In this document: positions 1-9,895 of the stretch, piece by piece
Position numbering within the stretch: position 1 is the stretch's first letter
Layout of the letters: every line of letters begins with the position of its first letter
Translations under genes and position numbers: made by a program
The notes under the pieces: generated by a model
Database searches by the model: none
What the model was told of the DNA's origin: nothing
What the model saw: the letters and a program-made list of their open reading frames with translations, nothing else
NCBI RefSeq assembly: GCF_000733855.1
Contig: NZ_JPOJ01000001.1
Coordinates: forward strand, 1 to 64,000
Direction: 5' to 3'
Origin: Methylomicrobium agile
GTDB lineage: Bacteria > Pseudomonadota > Gammaproteobacteria > Methylococcales > Methylomonadaceae
Length of the DNA stretch: 64,000 nucleotides

Positions 1-307
1 GTCGGCCATGTCGAACTCGGTGATACCGAATTCGGCGCAGTTCTTTTCGAGGGTTTCGACCTGCAAACGGAAACCGGATCGGCAATGCCCTTGTCGCGGT
101 CGGTGGTCGGCACGTTGTGATCGGCGACCGCCAGGTTTCGGTCGGTGCGCCACGGCTTGCGGCCGGTCAGGCGCAGGCCTTCGAAAGCCTGCGGCGAGGT
201 GACTTCATGCACCAGCTGGCGGTCGATATAAATCAATGAAGACCCGTCTTCCTCGGTATGGACGACATGATCTTCCCAATTTTGTCATATAAAGTTTTAC
301 CCGGCAT
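1..307 (-). CDS. leuC: 3-isopropylmalate dehydratase large subunit, N-terminal part, frameshifted
   Basis: LeuC isomerises 3-isopropylmalate to 2-isopropylmalate (leucine synthesis, cytoplasm, [4Fe-4S] enzyme). Only the first ~100 residues lie in the window. Read in three frame segments from ATG 307, the translation gives the LeuC start: GKTLYDKI, then [58 protein letters not shown] and [19 protein letters not shown]. Two single-base deletions break the frame, near 277 (the Trp codon of KIWED) and near 69-70 (a G lost from a G run before LQVETL). Residue conservation is otherwise excellent, so these look like sequencing errors rather than decay. Family assignment is secure; intactness is not. 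Confidence 0.85.
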
Positions 308-363
308 AGCTCTTGTGTGTAGTTGGCCGATGGGTACGGCGGAATGAATAATAACGATGAACT

Positions 364-999
<636 letters not shown>

Positions 1000-2075
1000 G
1001 AAATAACTCCCGATCTTTTTGCGTCGTTAAAAAATGCTTTCAAATTAAGAAGCTTGACCGCATATTCTATAACAGTTCAGTTTTAAACTGTTGTAAAATT
1101 TGTCGGCTTTATTTGAAGGATGTCTTGACAAAAATTTCTCAATTCGTAGAGACTAATCACTTCCAAATAAAAGAGATTCTCTTACTTGAACGACTTACCT
1201 CTCGGTTTACTTTGGGCCTTGCTGGCCCTGATGCTCGTCTTATCCTCATTTTTTTCCGGCTCCGAGACCGCATTGATGATGCTGAACCGGTATCGGCTGA
1301 AGCATCTGGTCAAATTGAAGCATAAAGGCGCCACCAAGGCCCACCGACTGCTGCAGCGCCCCGACCGTTTGATCAGCCTGATCCTGCTCGGGAATGTCTT
1401 CGTGAATATCGCCGCCTCCTCGATCGCCACGGTGATTGCGATCCGGCTCTATGGCGAAGACGAATCGGTCATTACGATTGCGGCGATTCTGCTGACGATC
1501 GTGGTGTTGATCTTTTCCGAAGTGACGCCGAAAACCCTGGCCGCGGTAAAGCCCGAAGCGCTGGCGTTTCCGGCCGCCTGGATCTACGTCCCGCTCCTGA
1601 AAGCCGCTTACCCGCTGGTATTGAGCATCAACCTGACCGCGAACCTGCTGCTTCGGATGGTCGGCGTCCAGGTCAGCAAGAACAGCCACGAAACCCTGAA
1701 CAAGGAAGAACTGCGCAGCATCGTCACCGAAGCGGAAAGCCTGATTCCCTCGCGCTACCAGAAAATGCTGCTGGGCATTCTCGATCTCGAATCGGCGACG
1801 GTCGAAGACATCATGACGCCGCGCAACGAAATCTACGGAATCGACCTGGAGCTGCCGATCGAAGACATCGTCAACCAGATCAGGAACAGCCCGCATACGC
1901 GCTTGCCGGTATATAAGAAAAGCATCGACCGGGTCGTCGGATTCTTACACCTGCGCAATGTGCTGGTAAAAATCAATCAGGAGAATTTCGACAAACAGAT
2001 GCTGATGAATGCGTTGATCAAACCGGCCTTCATTCCGGACAGCACGCCGATCCACAACCAGATTCAGCACTTTAA

Positions 2076-3258
2076 GGAAACTCTGAATAAGTTCTGTTGC
2101 TGCGATAAAATATCCGCAGCCACCCTTATCGAGAGGACGCCGCAGATGAAACAACTCGGACTCAGTGCCCCGCTGTTCGTGAAGAAGCCGAAGCAGACCC
2201 GACGCCAACAATTCCTCCAGGAGATGGAACAGGTGGTACCGTGGGCGTTGTGGACGCGTCGGATTGCGCCGCACTATCCGATGGCGGGCCGAGGCCGGCG
2301 TCCCTTTGCTTTGGCGACGATGTTGCGTATCCACCTGATGCAGCAGTGGTTCGGCTATTCTGATCCGGCGATGGAGGAGGCCTTGCACGACATGCCCTTG
2401 TTGCGCGAATTTGCCGGGCTCGATGCCGGTGAAGAGGCGATGCCGGATGAGACGACGATCCTCAAGTTTCGGCGCCTGTTGGAACGCCATCAGTTGGCAC
2501 AAACGCTGTTCGATGAAACGGCGGCATTGTTAGCCGACAAAGGCTTGTTGCTGCGGCAAGGGACGATCGTGGATGCCACCTTGATTGCCGCCCCGCCCTC
2601 GACCAAGAACCGCGATCGCAAACGGGATGGCGAGATGAGTTCCACCAAGAAAGGCAACAACTATCACTTTGGCATGAAAGCGCACATTGGGGTCGATGCC
2701 GCATCGGGGCTGGTGCACACCGTCGAGATCACTACTGCGAAAGTGGCGGACGGGGTGATGACCGATGCGTTGCTGCACGGCGATGAACAGGTCGTGCTGG
2801 GCGACCGGGCCTATACGCGCAAGGATCGCAATCTGGCGGCGGAACGTCAGGAAGGCGAGCCAGTCTGGGCTTTTCCGTTCAAGCGCCGGAAGGGCGAAGA
2901 GTTGCCGGCGGAGCAAGCCCTTTGCAACCGCATGTTGGCTTCGCTGCGGTCCGCGGTCGAACACCCGTTCCGGATCGTCAAGCGCCAATTCGGTTATACC
3001 AAAGTGCGCTACCGGGGACTTTTCAAGAACGCGCAGCAACTCTACTTGCTGTTTGCCCTCGGTAATCTTTACCACATCCGGCAGGCGTTGATGCCGGCCT
3101 AGAGGAGACGTCCGTCCTGCGTCCTGGAAACCCCGGGGGCGAAGGACGAAAACGGCCTCTCATAGGCCGCTTCTCGTCGAAAATCGGACGATTTTTCGGC
3201 CAGCCGCCCACGCCGATTGACCGGTTCTAGCGATAAAAGCTACTTAATCAGAGTTTCC
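2076..3258 (+). mobile_element. IS5-family insertion sequence, complete, 1183 bp
   Basis: Terminal inverted repeats are seen directly: GGAAACTCTGAATAAGT at 2076-2092 and its near-perfect complement ending at 3258 (16 of 17 positions). A 4-bp TTAA is duplicated at 2072-2075 and 3259-3262, as expected for the YTAR-type targets of IS5 elements. One transposase gene fills most of the element. About 150 bp of non-coding sequence lies at the right end. Confidence 0.93.
2146..3102 (+). CDS. IS5-family transposase
   Basis: A DDE transposase of 318 residues starting at ATG 2146. It has the N-terminal DUF772-type region (RRPFALATMLRIHLMQQWFG, YSDPAMEEALHDMPLLREF). The catalytic acidic residues are visible: Asp in GTIVDATLI, Asp in LGDRAYTRKD, and Glu in SAVEHPFRIVKRQFGY. 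The length is normal and the frame is intact, so it may be active. The reading frame is open upstream and continuous with the interrupted CorB-type gene, so a 638-residue fusion could be read; this appears to be coincidence. Confidence 0.93.
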   Translation: MKQLGLSAPLFVKKPKQTRRQQFLQEMEQVVPWALWTRRIAPHYPMAGRGRRPFALATMLRIHLMQQWFGYSDPAMEEALHDMPLLREFAGLDAGEEAMPDETTILKFRRLLERHQLAQTLFDETAALLADKGLLLRQGTIVDATLIAAPPSTKNRDRKRDGEMSSTKKGNNYHFGMKAHIGVDAASGLVHTVEITTAKVADGVMTDALLHGDEQVVLGDRAYTRKDRNLAAERQEGEPVWAFPFKRRKGEELPAEQALCNRMLASLRSAVEHPFRIVKRQFGYTKVRYRGLFKNAQQLYLLFALGNLYHIRQALMPA

Positions 3259-3664
3259 TTAAGATGGAAAAGCTACGAATCGGCCTGGTGGTCGACGAGT
3301 ACGGCGACGTGCAGGGGCTTGTAACCCTCGACGACTTGCTGCAGGAAATCGTCGGCGAACTGGTCACCGACGAAATGACCGTCAAGAAACAGGCCGACGG
3401 CAGCTATCTGGTCGATGCCGGCATCACGATCCGGGAACTGAACCGGCTGATGCAATGGGAACTGCCGACCGAAGGCCCTAAAACGTTGAACGGCCTAATC
3501 ATCGAATTCATGGAAACAATCCCCGAAGAAGGTACCAGCATCAAATTGCACGGCTATCCGCTGGAAATCATTCAAAGCGACCAGAACGCGGTCAAGCTGG
3601 TCAAATTCTTAATCGAACGGTAAAAAGCGACCGCATCCTTACCCAAACCGGTTTGAGCATCGAT

Positions 3665-3997
3665 ATGTTTGAGATCAAGACTGTCGCCCTGTTTTTTGTC
3701 ACCGCCCTGTCCGAGATCCTGGGTTGCTATTTGCCTTATCTCTGGCTCAAGGAAAACAAGTCGCCGTGGTTGCTGGTTCCGGCAGCGATCAGCCTCGCCC
3801 TGTTTGCCTGGCTGCTGTCGTTGCACCCGACTGCGGCCGGCCGGGTATATGCCGCCTACGGCGGCATCTATATTTTTGTCGCGGTCATGTGGTTATGGGT
3901 GGTCGATGGAATCAAACCTTCGGTGTGGGACCTGACTGGTTCATTGATAGCCTTATGCGGCATGGCAGTCATCCTGTTTGCGCCAAAACATGGGTAA
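3665..3997 (+). CDS. YnfA/UPF0060 family small membrane protein
   Basis: A 110-residue protein with four hydrophobic helices, matching UPF0060: helix 1 with the conserved Glu ([15 protein letters not shown]), helix 2 ([18 protein letters not shown]), helix 3 ([19 protein letters not shown]) and helix 4 ([18 protein letters not shown]). The family is related in fold to small multidrug resistance transporters; its substrate is not settled. ATG 3665 gives the usual start; a TTG at 3653 would add four residues. It lies 41 bases after the CorB-type gene and could share its transcript. Confidence 0.88.
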   Translation: MFEIKTVALFFVTALSEILGCYLPYLWLKENKSPWLLVPAAISLALFAWLLSLHPTAAGRVYAAYGGIYIFVAVMWLWVVDGIKPSVWDLTGSLIALCGMAVILFAPKHG

Positions 3998-4035
3998 CAA
4001 ATAAAGCGGCGCCACGACGAAGCGCAAAACCGGTT

Positions 4036-4695
4036 TCACTCCCGGCCGGCCAGAAACGGCACGAAGGTCACCGGTTCCAGTTCTTCAATCTCATAGCCGT
4101 TCTCGGTCCTGAACACCCGCTGCAGTTCCTGTCTGTCGCCGCGCCCGATCGGGATGATCATCACGCCGCCGACCGCCATTTGTTCGAGCAGCATTTCGGG
4201 AATTTCGGAAGGCGCCGCCGCCACCAGAATCCCGTCATACGGCGCGTGCTCCGGCCAGCCCCAGCCGCCGTCGCTGTGCAGATAGCTGATATTTTTCAGC
4301 CTCAGGCTCCATAAGTGGTCCTTGGCCTTCTTATGCAGCGGCAGAATCCGTTCGACCGTGTACACATGATCGACCAGCTGCGCCAGAATCGCGGTCTGGT
4401 AGCCGCAGCCGGTCCCGATTTCCAGCACCTTGCCGGGACGCCCGAATTCGAGCAGCAATTCGGTCATCTTGGCGACGGTATAAGGCTGCGAAATGGTCTG
4501 GTTGAAACCGATCGGCAGCGCCGTATCCTCATAAGCTCGGCTCGACAACGCTTCGTCCACAAAAATATGCCGCGGCGTCCGGCTCATCACATCCAGCACT
4601 TTATTGTTGCGGATGCCCTGTTCGAGCAGGCGCTTGGCCATCCGTTCACGGGTCCGCCGCGAAGTCATGCCGATGCCTAGCAAGGTGGAATTCAT
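4036..4695 (-). CDS. pcm: Protein-L-isoaspartate O-methyltransferase
   Basis: Methylates isoaspartyl residues with SAM to start repair of damaged proteins. The family landmarks are present: N-terminal [18 protein letters not shown], the [20 protein letters not shown] block with the downstream substrate loop ([17 protein letters not shown]), and the SAM site [16 protein letters not shown]. The start at 4695 overlaps the surE stop as ATGA, indicating translational coupling. About 219 residues, a normal length. The surE-pcm order is typical of gammaproteobacteria; nlpD and rpoS do not follow here, as ynfA converges on its end instead. Confidence 0.95.
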   Translation of the reverse strand: MNSTLLGIGMTSRRTRERMAKRLLEQGIRNNKVLDVMSRTPRHIFVDEALSSRAYEDTALPIGFNQTISQPYTVAKMTELLLEFGRPGKVLEIGTGCGYQTAILAQLVDHVYTVERILPLHKKAKDHLWSLRLKNISYLHSDGGWGWPEHAPYDGILVAAAPSEIPEMLLEQMAVGGVMIIPIGRGDRQELQRVFRTENGYEIEELEPVTFVPFLAGRE

Positions 4696-5450
4696 GCGCA
4701 AACCTCCCCGGAAAGCCAGTTTCTGACCATATTGATTCTATCGTACCAAGTCAAATCCAATTGCAGCGGCGTGATCGAGACAAATCCCATGCTGACGGCG
4801 TGAAAATCGGTCCCCGGCCCCGCGTCCTGCTCCGCGCCGGGCGGGCCTATCCAATAAATCGACCGTCCGCGCGGATCCCGCTGTTTAATGACCGGTTCCG
4901 ACTTGTGGCGCTGGCCCAGCCGGGTCGCCCGGTAGCCCTGAATATCTTCGGGCGCGACGTCCGGCACGTTCACGTTCAGCAGAGTATCGCGCGGCAACGG
5001 CCTGTCGACGAGGCGCTTCAACAGCACCACCGCCACCTCGGCCGCCGTTTCGAAATGCTGCGGCTCTTCGTTGCAGGCCAGCGAAATCGCCACCGCCGGC
5101 AAGCCCAGAAAGCGCCCTTCGGTGGCTGCGGCGACCGTGCCCGAATACAGGACATCGTCGCCCAGATTCGCGCCGTGGTTGATTCCCGCGAACACCATGT
5201 CCGGTTCCGGCTCCAGGAGCCCCGTGATGGCCAAGTGCACGCAATCGGTCGGCGTGCCGTCGACCTTGATGAAGCCGTTGTCGGCCACGTGCGCGCGGAG
5301 CGGCATTTCCAGGGTCAGCGAATTGCTGGCCGCGCTGCGATTGCGATCGGGCGCCACGACCGAGATATCGGCATAGGGACGCAAGGCGCCGGCCAGCGCG
5401 ACGAGTCCTTCGGCCAGATAACCGTCGTCGTTACTCAACAAAATATGCAT
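4692..5450 (-). CDS. surE: 5'/3'-nucleotidase SurE
   Basis: A 252-residue metal-dependent nucleoside-monophosphate phosphatase. The N-terminal metal site ([11 protein letters not shown]) and conserved [26 protein letters not shown] and [20 protein letters not shown] blocks are all present. It is the first gene of the surE-pcm pair, with a 4-bp overlap. Normal length; no anomalies. Confidence 0.96.
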   Translation of the reverse strand: MHILLSNDDGYLAEGLVALAGALRPYADISVVAPDRNRSAASNSLTLEMPLRAHVADNGFIKVDGTPTDCVHLAITGLLEPEPDMVFAGINHGANLGDDVLYSGTVAAATEGRFLGLPAVAISLACNEEPQHFETAAEVAVVLLKRLVDRPLPRDTLLNVNVPDVAPEDIQGYRATRLGQRHKSEPVIKQRDPRGRSIYWIGPPGAEQDAGPGTDFHAVSMGFVSITPLQLDLTWYDRINMVRNWLSGEVCA

Positions 5451-5526
5451 TTATGGTTAGCCCAAAAGCGGAATCCACTATAAAATCTCGAGATATTAGC
5501 AACAATGCCCCATAAAATCAGCTTTC

Positions 5527-6096
5527 GTGACAAAAAAAATCCCCGATTCCGAAGACAGCGGACTGTTCCATCTCGCCATCGGCCAGGTGCGTGCGATCAA
5601 GGACGACAAAGTACGGCTGGATAGCGGCGAAAAACCGAAGCCGTACCCGAAACATCGACCCGCCGAAGCCGAAAGCCGCCTTGCCGAACAACAGGATTAC
5701 GACCTGGATCCGGTCAGCATCGAAGACCGGCTCAGCTATCTTGCGCCGGGAGTACAGAAAAGCGTGCCCGCCAAAATGCGCAAGGGCCAGTTCGGGCTGG
5801 ACGCCGAAATCGACCTGCACGGCCTGACCAGCGAGGAAGCGAAGCGTCAGCTCTTGATATTCCTGCAACGCGCGGTGATCGATGGCTGCCGTTGCGTACT
5901 GATCATTCACGGCAAGGGCTACCGTTCGCCCGACAATCTGCCGGTTCTGAAAAACAGCCTGAATCTCTGGCTGCGCCAGCACCGGGATGTGCTGGCCTTC
6001 TGTTCGGCGAAACCACGGGATGGCGGAGCGGGCGCAGTGCTGGTCCTGCTCAGGTTGTCCGAAAAATTCGCCAAAAGAGACGAGCTGCTATTTTAA
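5527..6096 (+). CDS. Smr-domain protein (SmrA-like)
   Basis: A 189-residue protein with a charged, low-complexity N-terminal half and a C-terminal Smr domain: the LDLHGLT-type motif (AEIDLHGLTSEEAKRQLLIF), then RCVLIIHGKGYRSPDN. Smr domains are nicking or RNA-cleaving nucleases. The GTG at 5527 is the only in-frame start but lacks a clear ribosome site. An ATG at 5505 starts MPHKISFRDKKN in the adjacent frame and would join after one indel in the A8 run at 5531-5538, so the true N-terminus is uncertain. The gene stands between truD and surE but points the opposite way. Confidence 0.85.
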   Translation: MTKKIPDSEDSGLFHLAIGQVRAIKDDKVRLDSGEKPKPYPKHRPAEAESRLAEQQDYDLDPVSIEDRLSYLAPGVQKSVPAKMRKGQFGLDAEIDLHGLTSEEAKRQLLIFLQRAVIDGCRCVLIIHGKGYRSPDNLPVLKNSLNLWLRQHRDVLAFCSAKPRDGGAGAVLVLLRLSEKFAKRDELLF

Positions 6097-6110
6097 GAGA
6101 GATCCCGTAG

Positions 6111-6137
6111 GGTGTGCTGAACGCAGTGAAGCGCACC
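6111..6137. repeat. REP-like hairpin, GGTGTGCT...AGCGCACC
   Basis: An 8-bp stem (one T-G pair) around an 11-base loop, preceded by CGTAGG. It resembles the GTAGGGT-type dispersed hairpins at 6157-6212 and elsewhere in the window but has a different stem. Found just after the Smr gene. Confidence 0.5.
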
Positions 6138-6156
6138 AAACATTCTATATTCCATT

Positions 6157-6212
6157 GTAGGGTACGCTGTGCGTACCATCGGGGGTGAAATGGTACGCAC
6201 AGCGTACCCTAC
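6157..6212. repeat. Dispersed inverted repeat, copy 1 (GTAGGGTACGCTGTGCGTACC)
   Basis: Two perfect 21-base arms (6157-6177 and 6192-6212) around a 14-base loop, lying between the convergent Smr and truD genes. The same arm recurs at 10877 and 18391. It has no coding capacity and could act as a bidirectional transcription stop or a MITE/REP remnant. Confidence 0.85.
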
Positions 6213-6302
6213 GGAATTTCCCACCGCTACGCTCCCGTCGTAAAACCATGTAAACAGAGGTGAGAAAATATAAAAGGAAGAACGGCTTACCGATGCAACG
6301 GC

Positions 6303-7328
6303 TCAATCATTCCAATCGATCACCTCGCGCAGCAGCGCCGTCGCATAACTGCCGGCGGGCAGCGAAAAGCGTAACTGCAGCCGGTCATCCAAGAACTCCC
6401 ATGCCAAATCCGGCACGTTGACCCGCAGCGCCCGCCGTTCGATTTCGACGCCGCTGTCCTGGAGCCCCTCCGCCAGTTCGGGAAAGCGCCCGATCACTTC
6501 GGCTTCGAGCGCCGCTACCGCCTCCGTGACCCCGCTGTCGCCTCGCCCCCAAAGGACGCCGGTCGGATGAATTTCTCCCGCCTCGACGCGTCCCGCTATC
6601 GCCTGATCCAGGGTATCGGCTTTGAAACGGCTGTGCGACTTGTCCAGCATGCAGATTTCGCCCGGCAGCGGGCGATTCCAGGTCCGTTGCTCGACGCGGC
6701 CCGCCAGCACCTGATTGAACAGGAACGAACGCGCCGCCGACAAATAAAGGCTGCGCTGCTCGCGGCCGGCCTTCTTCCCCTGGAACAGGGCCAGCGCCTG
6801 TTCGACATTGCGCCCCCGATGTCCGAAACGCTGCTCGCCGAAATAGTTGGGGATACCCGAAACCTGGAGCGCATCCAGCTGCGCTTCGGCTTTATCCCGA
6901 TCGCCCCGCCACTCCCTGACGGTCAAACCGAAACGGTTGCAGGATAAAGCGCCGCGCTGCAATTTGCGTGCATGGCGGGTCGCCTGCAGCACTTCAATCG
7001 AAGCCGAGGCGAACGCGGCCCAGTCCGGATCGGCTTTGCCCGGCAGCCAGACGCTGAACCATTGGGTGGTGACCGCGTGGCGGTCCTTGAGCCCCGCAAA
7101 GCCGATGTCGCGCTGCCTGACATCCGCAAAACGGGCCAGTTGCCGTGCCACATAGTCGGTATTCTCGCCGATCTTGCGAATCTGCAGGAAAGCATGCTCG
7201 CCCGTTCCGGACGGCTCGAACGCCAGCACTTCTTGGACGATGAAGTCTTCGGGAAAAGCACGGATGGTGCCCCAGCCCGAAGGGCCGCCGTATGCAAAAG
7301 GCCAAGCAGGAAGGATAAAAGGAGACAT
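6303..7328 (-). CDS. truD: tRNA pseudouridine(13) synthase TruD
   Basis: Makes pseudouridine 13 in tRNA. The catalytic Asp lies in IGFAGLKDRHAVTTQWFSV. The family blocks TGEHAFLQIRKIGENT, IPNYFGEQRFG and RSFLFNQVLAGR are present. I chose ATG 7328 (MSPFILPAWPFAYGGPSG) because the upstream extension to 7457 does not match the family. 341 residues, normal length. The C-terminal EGLQDSGVEIERRALRV region is also typical. Confidence 0.94.
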   Translation of the reverse strand: MSPFILPAWPFAYGGPSGWGTIRAFPEDFIVQEVLAFEPSGTGEHAFLQIRKIGENTDYVARQLARFADVRQRDIGFAGLKDRHAVTTQWFSVWLPGKADPDWAAFASASIEVLQATRHARKLQRGALSCNRFGLTVREWRGDRDKAEAQLDALQVSGIPNYFGEQRFGHRGRNVEQALALFQGKKAGREQRSLYLSAARSFLFNQVLAGRVEQRTWNRPLPGEICMLDKSHSRFKADTLDQAIAGRVEAGEIHPTGVLWGRGDSGVTEAVAALEAEVIGRFPELAEGLQDSGVEIERRALRVNVPDLAWEFLDDRLQLRFSLPAGSYATALLREVIDWND

Positions 7329-7489
7329 TTCAAATCGGCGTAATTTACCACGCATTCCGCCAAGTATACAAAGGTAGCCGATCCGAAACGGTCTATCCGG
7401 CAGGTTCTCCGGTCTTTCCGGTAAGCTTGCGCTAGGATGAATGACTTTACGCAGCATTCCCCAAAGAATGCTGCGTTATTTTTGTCACT

Positions 7490-9799
7490 TTAAAAAGTGA
7501 TCCGCACACCGACCCACCCTGCCCTGGGCGCGCCCGGCGATACGAAGCGGGGATTGTTGAACGCATCGCCCAGCACTTCGTCCGCCTGCCCGAAAGTCCC
7601 GAACGAGTTGTAGTGGTTGTCGAAAATGTTGTCGAGCTTGCCGAACAACGCGAAGTGCTTGTTGAACTTGTATTCGGCCCGTGCGTTGAATAGCCAGTAG
7701 CCCTGCAGTTGGCCTGTCAGATTGGCCTCGTCGCCACGGAAAAACTGGTCGCTGCTGTACAGGCCGTCGATGGCTAGCGACAGGCGCCGCCAGAGCTCGA
7801 CGCCGACCGATGCTTTGAAAATATGCTCCGGTATGCCCGGTATCTTGTCGCCGCGCCGGACCTGCGCCGCCACGTCGTTGTTCAGCGGATTCTGAATGAT
7901 GAAGCTGTCCAGGTAACGCGCATTCAGGTAGGTATAGTTCGCCGCAAAACTCCAGTCATCGATCGAGCTAAACAAAGCCGGAATAAACGAATTCACGCCC
8001 GCTTCGACGCCGTAGCGGCGGGTCTGCCCCACATTGCTGAAAAACCCCTGGCTGATGCTGCCGCCGCTGCGATGGAAAATGATGTCGTCATGATTCGTCG
8101 TATTGAAATAGCCGAGGTTCCATTGGGTATCTCCCTTGCCGATCAGCTTGTTGAAATCGCCGCGGAAACCGCCTTCCCACGTCTTCGCGACCACTTGGTC
8201 GAGCGGCGGATCGGACACGAACGCATTCGGCAAGCGGCACGGATCGTTCGGATCGGCGCAGCTGAGCTCCATTGGCGTCGGCACCCGGGACGATTCACCG
8301 TAGCTGCCGTACACGCCCAGATGATCGAAAATCTGATAAGTCAGGCCGGCGGACGGATTGAAACGCTCGTAGCTATGCTTGCCGCTCAGCTTGTCCTCGC
8401 CATCCGCGCCGATGTATTGATTCTTCATCGTGATGCTGACATGGTTATAGCGGCCCGCCAGCGTCGCGGTCAGTTTGTCGGTGATCGAAAAACTGTCGCT
8501 CAGATAAAAGCCGTAGGTTTCGGTGACCGTATTCAGGCGCACCCTGGCTTCTTCCACCAATATGCCGCTGCCGATCGTGCCCCGATCGGGCGTCAGTTGC
8601 GCCAGCTCGGTATCCGAACCGAAGTGCACGTCCGCGTAATCGTAGCTGCCGCCTACGAGCAGATTGTTTTTATGCCCGAACCAATCGTGGTCGAACATCG
8701 CCTGCAGAGTGCCGCCGCGACTACGGTTGTAGGTCTCGCTGGTATTCTGAGTCGCACCCTCTACACTATCGCTGGCCGCAATTTGATTGCCCAAAACATC
8801 TTGGGCGATTTGGCCGTCCCCGTTGCACAAAAACGCATCATCGAACGCGCATTCGTCAAAGTCGCTGTCATCGCCGTTGAAGGTTCGGATCCGGTTCTGC
8901 CGGTAATAGGCGTTGGCGCTCAGCTCGATCTTGTCGGTCAAAGCATAGCTGCCGGCCAGTTCGGAGAAAAACATCCGGGTAATGGTCTGGTCGGGATGGG
9001 TGAACACCGCGTTCCGGTCGATCTGCTGCAGTTGAACCGGCACCGCGCCGTTGCCGCGCATGTCGTTGTCGTTCGCGCCCAGGGTCAAATCGAGATTGGC
9101 CCGGTCATTACGCCAGCTCAGCGTACCGAAAACCTGATTGGCCTCGGTCGGCGAAAAATTGCGCCAGCCCTGTTCGTCGAAATGGTGCAGGTCGATGAAA
9201 TAGCCGAAGGTGCCGTTGTTCCAGCCGCTGGTCAACTCTTCCGAATGCCGGTCCCAGGAACCGCCGTACGCCTCGAACTGGTGTTTCGGCGCGGTAAAAC
9301 CGGTCTTGGTTTTCAGCGAAATCGCCCCGCCCAGGCTGTTCAATCCATACAGCGGATTGGAGCCCGGATACAGGTCCATTGTGTCGATCGCGCCGCGCGG
9401 AATCAGGTCCCAGTTGACCGTATCGCCGAACGGTTCGTTGAAGCGGACCCCGTTCACGTAGGTCGACAGGCCCTGCGGCAACCCCAGCAATGGCGAAGCG
9501 ACGAAGCCGCGGTAATAAATATCGGGCTGCAGGGGATTATTTTGCGCCTCGTTCACATGCACGCTGCCGAGGTGACGGTTCATGTACTCGGCCAGGGAAA
9601 TGCTTTGGGCCTTTTCCATCTGTTCGGCATTTGCGGTCTGGATGTTCGCCGCTACTTTCTTGGCGTCGATGCCGCTGCCGGACAGCGGCGCCACATCGAT
9701 CACTTCGACCACGTCGAGATCTTGTGACTGTTCCTCCTCGGCCAGTACAGACGACAACACGGCCAGATAACATAAGGAGATAGAGACGAGTCGGTTCAT
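7490..9799 (-). CDS. TonB-dependent outer-membrane receptor
   Basis: 769 residues. It has a signal peptide (MNRLVSISLCYLAVLSSVLA), a possible TonB box (LDVVEVID), a plug domain (NAEQMEKAQSISLAEYMNRH, YYRGFVASPLLGLPQG, NPLYGLNSLGGAISLKTKTG), then a 22-strand-type barrel ending in an aromatic residue (AGWVGVRITF). The substrate cannot be read from sequence; siderophore, cobalamin or a metal complex are all possible. A NarL-type regulator lies just upstream on the same strand, 97 bases away. No TonB, ExbB or periplasmic-binding gene is adjacent. Confidence 0.93.
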   Translation of the reverse strand: MNRLVSISLCYLAVLSSVLAEEEQSQDLDVVEVIDVAPLSGSGIDAKKVAANIQTANAEQMEKAQSISLAEYMNRHLGSVHVNEAQNNPLQPDIYYRGFVASPLLGLPQGLSTYVNGVRFNEPFGDTVNWDLIPRGAIDTMDLYPGSNPLYGLNSLGGAISLKTKTGFTAPKHQFEAYGGSWDRHSEELTSGWNNGTFGYFIDLHHFDEQGWRNFSPTEANQVFGTLSWRNDRANLDLTLGANDNDMRGNGAVPVQLQQIDRNAVFTHPDQTITRMFFSELAGSYALTDKIELSANAYYRQNRIRTFNGDDSDFDECAFDDAFLCNGDGQIAQDVLGNQIAASDSVEGATQNTSETYNRSRGGTLQAMFDHDWFGHKNNLLVGGSYDYADVHFGSDTELAQLTPDRGTIGSGILVEEARVRLNTVTETYGFYLSDSFSITDKLTATLAGRYNHVSITMKNQYIGADGEDKLSGKHSYERFNPSAGLTYQIFDHLGVYGSYGESSRVPTPMELSCADPNDPCRLPNAFVSDPPLDQVVAKTWEGGFRGDFNKLIGKGDTQWNLGYFNTTNHDDIIFHRSGGSISQGFFSNVGQTRRYGVEAGVNSFIPALFSSIDDWSFAANYTYLNARYLDSFIIQNPLNNDVAAQVRRGDKIPGIPEHIFKASVGVELWRRLSLAIDGLYSSDQFFRGDEANLTGQLQGYWLFNARAEYKFNKHFALFGKLDNIFDNHYNSFGTFGQADEVLGDAFNNPRFVSPGAPRAGWVGVRITF

Positions 9800-9895
9800 G
9801 TTTCTTCCCTGGATAAAATGCCGGCCATCTTAGCCAAATCATTTTTCCGCTACCATCCGTCAGCCACAAAAAGGAAAATTTCCCGAACCCTTGAT

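Larger units (their letters stand above)
1186..3623 (+). pseudogene. CorB/CNNM-type (DUF21-CBS-CorC_HlyC) membrane protein gene, split by an IS
   Basis: Coding parts are 1186-2075 and 3263-3623, with an IS5-family element between. The start is a TTG at 1186 (MNDLPLGLLWALLALMLVLS), with AAGAGA about 10 bases upstream; no ATG is available. The N-terminal half is a DUF21 domain with several membrane helices (SSFFSGSETALMMLNRYRL). A CBS pair follows (ESATVEDIMTPRNEIYGIDL, NSPHTRLPVYKKSIDRVVGF). The part after the IS completes the CBS pair (GLVVDEYGDVQGLVTLDDLL) and ends in the CorC_HlyC domain. Members are implicated in Mg2+/Co2+ homeostasis. Removing the IS and one TTAA copy rejoins HFK to MEKLRIG in frame, so the split is probably recent and the family length (~420 aa) would be restored. 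Confidence 0.88.

Noticed and set aside
1186-3102. A single 638-residue fusion gene of membrane protein and transposase
   Set aside because: The IS ends and TTAA duplication show that it is an insertion; the open frame across the junction is a coincidence.
7823-9727. A 634-residue open frame on the plus strand
   Set aside because: It is antisense to the TonB receptor, Arg/Val/Ala-rich without domains; an effect of GC-biased codons on the opposite strand.
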